From the NCBI GenBank assembly GCA_005801425.1, contig SYDY01000117.1, forward strand, positions 1-39,142: a DNA stretch of 39,142 nt, given 5' to 3'. The position numbers and the translations under genes were made by a program. The DNA comes from Bdellovibrionales bacterium (GTDB lineage Bacteria; Myxococcota; XYA12-FULL-58-9; SYDY01). Below the pieces are notes generated by a model. That model did not search any database. It was given only the letters and a program-made list of their open reading frames with translations, and had not been told where the DNA came from. Of this stretch, positions 24,166-29,559 are shown in pieces; position 1 is the first letter of the stretch, and the number at the start of each line of letters is the position of its first letter.

Positions 24166-24194
24166 AGTCCCGGATAACATTCCCAGATGGGACT
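24166..24194. promoter_or_regulatory. Inverted repeat upstream of sctI
   Basis: AGTCCC (24166-24171) and GGGACT (24189-24194) form a 6-bp inverted repeat 17 bases apart in the 110-bp gap between the sigma factor and sctI. It lies 29-57 bp ahead of the sctI start, where an operator or a structured leader could act. The gap could carry a promoter that starts the core sctI-to-U operon. No confident -10/-35 pair was found. Confidence 0.3.
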
Positions 24195-24247
24195 CTTTTC
24201 GGTTTAAAATAAATGGTGATTATTATGTAGGCGTATTTAAATGTAGG

Positions 24248-25048
24248 TTATTCGCCTAGACTATCCGCCAAGATCCTGTGGAGTTTTTCAATCACACGGC
24301 CATGAAGCCGACTTGTCCAGCTTTTGGAGAGACCGAGCTGTTCGCCGACCTCTTGTAAGCTTAATTCCCGGTAATAATACAATTCGAGAAGTTTACGCTC
24401 CTGATCGGGAAGTCGTGTAATGGTTTGGCGTACCAGGGCCCTCGCTTGTTCAAGGCCAAGTGCTTCGTCGGGCAAAGGTGTTTTGTCGTCGGAGATTTGC
24501 AGGCCTTCGGTGCCATCAATGGTGGTGATGTATACCGCAGCAAGTCCCTGCACCGTATTGGCCAATTCGTGGATGGCGCTTTCAAAGGCGCTATCGGCAT
24601 GGGGTGCATTGCCGTCATTTTGTTGGGCTGTGGCCACTTCGGCAAGGTACTCGTTGGCACGTTCTTCAAAGCGCGCTTTGGCATATTCGCTGCGGCTCAT
24701 CCAACCCATGCCGCGCAGGCCATCGTAAATAGCGCCACGGATGCGATAATACGCAAAGGTCATAAAATTGGCGCCAAAGCTTTCGTCATAGCGCTCGGCA
24801 GCTTCAAGCAGGCCGATCATGCCGTACTCAACGAGATCTTCAAAATCGATCTCTCTGGCCACTGTCTTTTTGATCTTGCCTGCGATGGAACGCACGTAAG
24901 GTAAGTATTGCTCAGCAAGCGCGCGACGATCCGACAAGTCGGTCGTCGGTACTTTTTTTGTCGCTTTTCTTTTTGCGTCACTCATAGCTTGCTGCCTATC
25001 GACATAAGGATCGAGATCAAGCATCTCGACCCAATTTTGAAGCGCCAT
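24248..25048 (-). CDS. FliA/WhiG-type RNA polymerase sigma factor of the T3SS locus
   Basis: A 266-residue group 3 sigma factor. Region 2 is at ~42-112 (YLPYVRSIAGKI, DFEDLVEYGMIGLLEAAERYD, FMTFAYYRIRGAIYDGLRGM). Region 3 follows, and region 4 lies at ~213-262 (LPDQERKLLELYYYRELSLQEVGEQLGLSKSWTSRLHGRVIEKL). The spacing and the YRIRGAIYDGLR block are those of flagellar sigma-28. It sits directly ahead of sctI and is translationally coupled to the small gene upstream, overlapping it by 32 bp from ATG 25048. ATG codons at 25024 and 24985 are alternatives. Inferred role: transcription of this secretion locus or of its effectors, as FliA does for late flagellar genes. Confidence 0.9.
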   Translation of the reverse strand: MALQNWVEMLDLDPYVDRQQAMSDAKRKATKKVPTTDLSDRRALAEQYLPYVRSIAGKIKKTVAREIDFEDLVEYGMIGLLEAAERYDESFGANFMTFAYYRIRGAIYDGLRGMGWMSRSEYAKARFEERANEYLAEVATAQQNDGNAPHADSAFESAIHELANTVQGLAAVYITTIDGTEGLQISDDKTPLPDEALGLEQARALVRQTITRLPDQERKLLELYYYRELSLQEVGEQLGLSKSWTSRLHGRVIEKLHRILADSLGE

Positions 25049-25484
25049 CGCTTACTTCTTCGATCAGTTCTCCAAACACAGGCGAGTCGCTGAGTGCGTC
25101 GCCTATGGCATCACACAATTTACCGATTTCGGCTTCAGACATAGTGCCCAGCAGTTTTTTGAAGCGTTTCCTGTTTAATATCGCGCGTGCATACCGACTT
25201 GCTCGCTCGTTACGCTCAAGACCTGGATTTTGGCTTATGATGCCTGCAAAAATTCGTGCCAATTCGGCGTAGTCTGCATTGGCAAACTGAAGCCGCGGTG
25301 CAGCAGTATGCAGTTGCTGGGCCAAGGTATTGATCGCAGGCGAACGACTTTGCGCTGCAGCTCCTGTGGTAAAGCTGTCACTGCGTGGTTCGGTGCGCGG
25401 TTTGCCAACTTCAGTCCCAGGAGACGTGGCATTCTCGGAGGGGGTAACAGGCCCCTTCGGTGGGGTAGCTCCGATTTTACTCAA
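25017..25484 (-). CDS. Hypothetical protein coupled to the sigma factor
   Basis: A 155-residue protein of unknown family. The first ~50 residues are Pro/Thr/Ser-rich and disordered. The rest is helical (LARIFAGIISQNPGLERNERASRYARAILNR, MSEAEIGKLCDAIGDALSD). It starts at TTG 25484 with a strong GGGAGGT five bases ahead, an unusual start choice made convincing by that site. Its stop lies inside the beginning of the sigma factor gene, which implies coupled translation. A disordered N-terminus plus a C-terminal helical domain next to a FliA-type sigma factor raises the idea of an exportable anti-sigma factor like FlgM, but no FlgM motif is visible. Confidence 0.7.
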   Translation of the reverse strand: MSKIGATPPKGPVTPSENATSPGTEVGKPRTEPRSDSFTTGAAAQSRSPAINTLAQQLHTAAPRLQFANADYAELARIFAGIISQNPGLERNERASRYARAILNRKRFKKLLGTMSEAEIGKLCDAIGDALSDSPVFGELIEEVSDGASKLGRDA

Positions 25485-25559
25485 CGCAACCTCCCGGTCT
25501 AATGGCCGATTTTAATCTCTCACTGTCGCTTGATGAATGTCAACCGAATACACCTGTAG

Positions 25560-25579
25560 CGGCACAGCTTGCTGTGCCG
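25560..25579. repeat. GCTTGC-centred palindromic repeat
   Basis: CGGCACAGC TT GCTGTGCCG is a perfect 9-bp stem with a 2-base loop, preceded by TGTAG and followed by TA. It lies between the small TPR gene and the TTG-started gene, 9 bases after the TPR gene stop, so it may attenuate transcription there. Confidence 0.85.
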
Positions 25580-25587
25580 TATTCAAT

Positions 25588-26007
25588 TTAGCCGAACACG
25601 CCTAGGGTACGTGTTTCAAGCAGCATTCGTGCGAACTCTGCGGCGGGACCGTCGTTGTCCAACGCGATGGCGAGATCGAGTTGTTCTTCGGCTTGTTCGA
25701 ATTCACGAAGAAACATCAAAATTTCACCAACACCCGCATGGGCTGCTGCCGAGTCGGGTTCGATGTCACATGCTTTTTGATGGGCTTTAAGCGCTTCTGG
25801 AAGTCTGCCAAATGAAAAGTGCAAATGGCCGAGTCCCATATGGGGAACACTGCTATGAGGCACAAGGGCTGCGACACCCTCAAAGACTTCCTGCGCCTCG
25901 GTCGGTTTGTTCATTTCCATGTAAAGGTAGCCTGATTCCATCAACAATGTGACGAGGCTGCGTTTTACAGGGACCAGACCTTTGATCATGTATTCTTCTG
26001 TTGTCAT
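25588..26007 (-). CDS. Small TPR protein, probable T3SS chaperone or accessory factor
   Basis: A 139-residue protein with about three TPRs: LLMESGYLYMEMNKPTEA, PHMGLGHLHFSFGRLPEA and AHAGVGEILMFLREFEQAEEQL. Small TPR proteins in such loci serve as needle or translocator chaperones (YscG/PscG, SycD types). The start at ATG 26007 is set by AGGATGAG upstream. Earlier in-frame starts at 26031 and 26085 lack a site, and the longest would read through the upstream palindromic repeat. Its partner is not known. The Gly-rich gene directly upstream in transcription order is the obvious candidate. Confidence 0.75.
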   Translation of the reverse strand: MTTEEYMIKGLVPVKRSLVTLLMESGYLYMEMNKPTEAQEVFEGVAALVPHSSVPHMGLGHLHFSFGRLPEALKAHQKACDIEPDSAAAHAGVGEILMFLREFEQAEEQLDLAIALDNDGPAAEFARMLLETRTLGVFG

Positions 26008-26051
26008 GTACTCATCCTGTGATGGATCCATGATCAGTATACACGAAAATG

Positions 26052-26074
26052 GGGGCGGTTCGTGAACCGCTCCC
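26052..26074. repeat. Palindromic repeat ahead of the small TPR gene
   Basis: GGGGCGGTTCGTGAACCGCTCCC, an imperfect copy of the TTCGCGAA family, lies in the gap between the Gly-rich gene stop (26089) and the small TPR gene start (26007). Confidence 0.8.
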
Positions 26075-26088
26075 AAGAAGTTCAAAGA

Positions 26089-26607
26089 TTATTTCATGTT
26101 ACCGATGGCATTTTTGGCAGTGTCATGGCGTACTTTGAGAATATTGGACATTGCAGAGAACTCACGGTTCGACTTTTGCGCGTCTTCTTGCAACTGAAGA
26201 AACTTCAAGTTGAACATCTGGCTCTGGGTTTGGCTCGCTTGGATGGCCGCAAACATGCTGCCAGGATCATTGCCCGTGACACCCGTCCCGCCGCCAACGC
26301 CACCACCAACACCGCCAGCACCCCCGACGAGGCCGCCCAATCCTGCGCTTGATGTTCCGCCCGCAACACCGCCGACGCCTGCGGCCGATTGGCCACCGCC
26401 CATACGTGCCTGCGTGTTGGCAAGTTGGCCTACTGCCGAGGTAATGATGCTACCGCCAGGGATGAACTGGCTGACAACACTCGACGCCTGTCCAAGGGCA
26501 TTGGCGAAACCGCCGGACTGCATGCTTCCTTTTGCGGCCGTTTGTGTCGCTGAGAGTTGCGTGCTCAGTCTTACCCCAGAATTATTGGCGCTGTTTGTTC
26601 CAGACAT
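26089..26607 (-). CDS. Gly-rich candidate secreted structural protein of the T3SS locus
   Basis: A 172-residue protein that I cannot place in a named family with certainty. Residues 1-~55 are Ser/Thr/Asn/Gln-rich. Residues ~70-118 are a low-complexity run dominated by Gly, Val and Ala. The C-terminus (~122-172) is a long amphipathic helix (SQMFNLKFLQLQEDAQKSNREF, then SNILKVRHDTAKNAIGNMK). A disordered, small-residue N-terminus with a C-terminal polymerisation-like helix is the general build of needle, filament or tip proteins. No needle gene is otherwise present. ATG 26607 has AAGGAG upstream; an earlier ATG at 26658 lacks one. Secretion is inferred. Confidence 0.65.
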   Translation of the reverse strand: MSGTNSANNSGVRLSTQLSATQTAAKGSMQSGGFANALGQASSVVSQFIPGGSIITSAVGQLANTQARMGGGQSAAGVGGVAGGTSSAGLGGLVGGAGGVGGGVGGGTGVTGNDPGSMFAAIQASQTQSQMFNLKFLQLQEDAQKSNREFSAMSNILKVRHDTAKNAIGNMK

Positions 26608-26728
26608 ACCGTGTGTCTCCTTCTGATGAACTCGGCACGGTTGCGGCCGCCATCGCAATTACTTTCTCGTTGGAGGGGGTTTGCGGTTGAAAAAAAACGA
26701 GGGTGATTTTATGGGATTATTTTATGTG

Positions 26729-27094
26729 TCATTTTCCTGCTTGGGCTTCTTTTAGTATGTCGTCGCGTGTCTGATAAAGGTAAGCAAGAAGCTCCATTGT
26801 GCGCTCCACTGCGATAATGGCCTTGTCCGCCTCCGATTTACCCCGATTGTTGCTGGCCTGATCCCCAAGGGCTTCGATCTGATCGATGAGTTCGGCAAGT
26901 TGGGCTTTGATCGCATCATGGGACATGGTGTCCAGTGTCTGTTCAATAGATTCAAAACCCACGGATGATGACTCTTCTTTTTTGCTTTTGGCATCGTGCT
27001 GCGCAGGGGATGCGGCCTTTTTTTCTGTTCCACCTTTTTTGATGGGTTTTTGTAGGTCGCTTGCTTTAAAAGTTTGGAGGTCTTTGTTTGACAT
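26729..27094 (-). CDS. Hypothetical T3SS-locus protein, first gene of the run
   Basis: A 121-residue protein of unknown family. The first ~50 residues are Lys/Ser/Glu-rich and polar. The rest is two helices (SIEQTLDTMSHDAIKAQLAELIDQIEAL, DKAIIAVERTMELLAYLYQTRDDILKEA). It resembles small secretion chaperones or regulators in size and helix content, not a needle subunit. ATG 27094 has GAGGA 10 bases ahead. It begins the minus-strand secretion locus, 72 bp after the fmt stop. That gap has an AT-rich stretch with a possible promoter. Confidence 0.6.
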   Translation of the reverse strand: MSNKDLQTFKASDLQKPIKKGGTEKKAASPAQHDAKSKKEESSSVGFESIEQTLDTMSHDAIKAQLAELIDQIEALGDQASNNRGKSEADKAIIAVERTMELLAYLYQTRDDILKEAQAGK

Positions 27095-27119
27095 TTCGTG
27101 TCCGTCCTCGTCGATGCAG

Positions 27120-27160
27120 TGACTTTGGAAATGATACCATCATTGCATAAAAATGAATAT
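27120..27160 (-). promoter_or_regulatory. Possible promoter of the T3SS locus
   Basis: On the minus strand the AT-rich gap between fmt and the first locus gene contains TGGTATCAT (an extended -10-like TGnTATCAT, plus-strand bases 27131-27139). The -35 position is only weakly like TTGACA. No FliA-type box (TAAA ... GCCGATAA) is evident. This is the longest AT-rich spot at the head of the locus, so a promoter here is reasonable but unproven. Confidence 0.3.
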
Positions 27161-27166
27161 ATATCA

Positions 27167-28126
27167 TCAGGCAGGATGCCCGGAAAACATCGCTAAATCC
27201 CCTACATGTCGCCCCAAAAGCCATGCGCCGACGTCCATCTCTCGTTTGCCTTCAGGCTTGATGCGGCTGATCCGCAAGCATCCATTCCCGCATGCAACCA
27301 ACAAATCGGCCTCTGAGGAGGCTTCAATAATCGTTCCGGGGGAGCTGTTGGGATGCTGGTCCACGACGTAGCCATCGAGCACAACAATGCGTTCCGTGCC
27401 AAGAAACGTAAAACAGCCCGGCCATGGGTGATAAGCACGTATTTGGCGTTCAAGTTGAGCCGCCGATTGAGAAAAATCAAGCGCTCCATCCTGTTTTTTA
27501 ATTTTGTGTGCGTAGGTCGCGAGGCTGTGGTTTTGTGGCGTGGCGTGGATGCGGCCCTTAAGAATATCGGACAGTGTTTGTTGTAAGAGATCCGCGCCAA
27601 GTTGTGCGAGTGTGATTTCTAGCTGCCCCGTGGTGGTTTCGGCGCCAATAGGTATTGCCGCTGAGGCAAACACAGGTCCCGTGTCGAGGCCTGCCTCCAA
27701 CTGCATGATGCTGATCCCGGTGTTTTTATCGCCATCAAGAATGGCCTGTGTGATGGGTGACGCGCCACGATGCTTGGGAAGTATCGATGCGTGAACATTG
27801 ATACAGCCAAGTTTTGGCCATTGCAGAGCCCAAGTTGGCAAAATCAACCCATAGGCCGCAACAATGGCAATGTTCGGTTTGTATGCTTCGAGTTGTTCGC
27901 GTACACCCGGATCGTTTAAGCGCCCTGGTGTTAACACGGGGATATTGTGTTGCAAGGCAAGTTGCTTAACGGGCGATGCTTGTACATGCTGCCCGCGCCC
28001 TTTGGGTCTATCGGGTTGCGTTAAAACCAAATCAATCTGAATGCCGGGCATGTCGATTAGCGCTTGAAGGCTTGGAACTGCGAATTGGGGCGTCCCCATG
28101 AATACGATTTTGGTGCGTGAATCCAT
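27167..28126 (-). CDS. fmt: Methionyl-tRNA formyltransferase
   Basis: A 319-residue enzyme that formylates Met-tRNA(fMet) with 10-formyl-THF for translation initiation. It opens with KIVFMGTPQFAVPSL. The folate-binding and catalytic block reads INVHASILPKHRGASPITQAI, followed by TGISIMQLEAGLDTGPVF. The C-terminal OB-like domain includes the IRAYHPWPGCFTFL stretch. The ATG at 28126 overlaps the def stop by one base (TGATG), so translation is coupled. A TTG at 28129 is less likely. Confidence 0.96.
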   Translation of the reverse strand: MDSRTKIVFMGTPQFAVPSLQALIDMPGIQIDLVLTQPDRPKGRGQHVQASPVKQLALQHNIPVLTPGRLNDPGVREQLEAYKPNIAIVAAYGLILPTWALQWPKLGCINVHASILPKHRGASPITQAILDGDKNTGISIMQLEAGLDTGPVFASAAIPIGAETTTGQLEITLAQLGADLLQQTLSDILKGRIHATPQNHSLATYAHKIKKQDGALDFSQSAAQLERQIRAYHPWPGCFTFLGTERIVVLDGYVVDQHPNSSPGTIIEASSEADLLVACGNGCLRISRIKPEGKREMDVGAWLLGRHVGDLAMFSGHPA

Positions 28127-28707
28127 CAAATCGACACCGTTTGCGTTTCATTCACTGTGTGTTCGGCTTTGGCTTTGATCATTCGGCGCTTGATCAGATC
28201 ACGCTTGAGCTTGGAAAGATACTCAACAAAGACGCGCCCGTTGAGATGATCCAGTTCATGCTGAATGCATACGGCGAAAAGGCCGTGTGCTTCGAGGGTG
28301 AACGGTTTTCCAAATTCATCGCATGCTTTTACAGTTACGCTTTCGGCACGGTCTACTTTTTCAGTCACCCCAGGGACAGAGAGACATCCTTCTTCCCATG
28401 TGATCTTGCCGTGGGATGACGTAATTTCCGCATTGATCAACACCATGGGTTTTTCGTAGCCCCATTCTTTGAGCTGCTCGGCAAGCTCGGGATCGCCCGC
28501 GGCGTCATTTTCCGGATCGAGATCGACAATCAACACCCGCTGGAGGATCCCCACTTGATTGGCGGCAAGTCCTATGCCGCGGGCATCCGCCATGGTTTCA
28601 AACATGTCGCCCACCATCGTGCGCAGGGCATCATCAAACACCTTGACCTCATCGGCACGGGTGCTCAAAACCGGATCTGGCCATATGTGAATGGGGAGTT
28701 TTGCCAT
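28126..28707 (-). CDS. def: Peptide deformylase
   Basis: A 193-residue metalloenzyme that removes the N-formyl group from nascent proteins. All three family motifs are intact: GIGLAANQVG (Q51), EEGCLSVPG (metal ligand C108) and HELDHLNG (ligands H150 and H154, catalytic E151). The def-fmt pair, with a one-base overlap, is the classic arrangement. The start is ATG 28707 (MAKLPIHIWPDPVL). An in-frame start at 28743 would add 12 unconserved residues. Confidence 0.96.
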   Translation of the reverse strand: MAKLPIHIWPDPVLSTRADEVKVFDDALRTMVGDMFETMADARGIGLAANQVGILQRVLIVDLDPENDAAGDPELAEQLKEWGYEKPMVLINAEITSSHGKITWEEGCLSVPGVTEKVDRAESVTVKACDEFGKPFTLEAHGLFAVCIQHELDHLNGRVFVEYLSKLKRDLIKRRMIKAKAEHTVNETQTVSI

Positions 28708-28739
28708 CGTACAATAATGACGTCCCCCAGCACGATTCG

Positions 28740-29441
28740 TCAACCGAACGCGGCAGTATATGCGTCTTTAAGTGGGGTGTGGGTAAGCACAAAATGCGCA
28801 TCATGGATGACGCGGGCAATATCGGCCAAGTGGGCGCTGTGTTCACTCAGGATCCAAGGGGCACACCGTATGGGGGAATATTTTTTTAAGAGTGCATCGC
28901 GCTGGGCATTGATTTCCTCAATGCTTGCATGCTCCGACACATCGAGGATCTGGTAGTAATTGCCGCGCAATATCTCTTGGTGCTTGGCAAGGATCTGCTG
29001 CTTGCCGATGATCTCTATTGTTGTTTGTAGGTGCGGGCCGCCTTGTGTTTGTAGGTGCGGTTCGCGAACCGCCCTTATCATCTTGTGAGGCGCAATGAAG
29101 CCAGTAAGCACCGATTGCCATGCCGAAAAATCGGCATGTTGATCGAGATACGTATCGCCGCCGTAGATTAAAGCGTCGGCAGGGGTTTGGATCCTCTCAT
29201 GCCCTGGCCCCGCAAAAATGATGGGAATGATAGCCCCTGTGGGCGTTTCTCTGGTTTGTTCGCACCAGCGCAAAGCATGCGGGGATGCAAGCGTGACGAC
29301 AATCACATCCGCCTCAATGCCAATGGGGGTTTGCTCGGTGAGGATATGTGTTTCCACACCAAAATCGGCATCCTTAAAACGATCTACCAAAGGCAACAGT
29401 GTACGGTCGTTGTTGTCTAAAATAAGGATCTGGGTGTGCAT
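28740..29441 (-). CDS. Receiver-like plus J-domain-like protein
   Basis: A 233-residue two-part protein. Residues 1-~118 resemble a degenerate response-regulator receiver: ILILDNNDRTLLPLVDRF at the first strand, DVIVVTLASPHA where the phospho-Asp strand should be but without a clear phospho-acceptor, then PIIFAGPG. Residues ~160-233 resemble a DnaJ J-domain: NYYQILDVSEHASIEEINAQ, LLKKYSP, then a helix ending VLTHTPLKDAYTAAFG. The HPD tripeptide that stimulates DnaK is missing (KYSP instead). Between the domains, residues ~123-140 (RAVREPHLQTQGGPHLQTT) are encoded by two joined copies of the palindromic repeat. It lies between priA and def. Function is unknown. Confidence 0.7.
   Translation of the reverse strand: MHTQILILDNNDRTLLPLVDRFKDADFGVETHILTEQTPIGIEADVIVVTLASPHALRWCEQTRETPTGAIIPIIFAGPGHERIQTPADALIYGGDTYLDQHADFSAWQSVLTGFIAPHKMIRAVREPHLQTQGGPHLQTTIEIIGKQQILAKHQEILRGNYYQILDVSEHASIEEINAQRDALLKKYSPIRCAPWILSEHSAHLADIARVIHDAHFVLTHTPLKDAYTAAFG
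29024..29075. repeat. Tandem palindromic repeat copies inside a coding region
   Basis: A truncated copy (TTTGTAGGTGCGGGCCGCC) is followed directly by a full copy (TTTGTAGGTGCGG, then TTCGCGAACCGCCC). Both are read in frame on the minus strand, giving PHLQT twice. They fall in the linker between the receiver-like and J-like domains. Confidence 0.85.
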
Positions 29442-29454
29442 GTCATGAAGCTAC

Positions 29455-29558
29455 CCGGATGGGGTCATATGTTGCAATGTTGCGGTTTGTGTCTTGGCGC
29501 ATCATTTTTGACGCGCATCCCCGTAAACCGCAACATTGCAACATATGACCCCATCCGG
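29455..29558. repeat. Perfect 34-bp inverted repeat between priA and the receiver/J-like gene
   Basis: The left arm 29455-29488 and right arm 29525-29558 are exact reverse complements over 34 bases, separated by 36 bases that themselves pair partly (GCGCATCA/TGACGCGC). The right arm ends one base before the priA stop triplet. The left arm ends 13 bases before the start of the downstream gene, counting in minus-strand direction. There is no T-run, so it is not a standard intrinsic terminator. The arm's GGTCATATGTTGCAATG occurs a third time inside priA (29620-29636). Confidence 0.92.
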
Positions 29559-29559
29559 C

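Noticed and set aside
24166-24194. Rho-independent terminator of the sigma factor gene
   Set aside because: The stem is only 6 bp with a 17-base loop and has no T-run on the minus strand. It is kept only as a possible regulatory site.
10140-25048. A true flagellar operon
   Set aside because: SctJ is half the length of FliF and has a lipobox, the rod gene matches SctI better than FliE, a SycD-like chaperone and SopB-like effector are present, and no hook, filament, FlhF/FlhG or motor gene is seen.
26008-26085. Longer small TPR protein beginning upstream
   Set aside because: The extra N-terminus is a translation of the palindromic repeat and lacks a ribosome-binding site; ATG 26007 has AGGATGAG.
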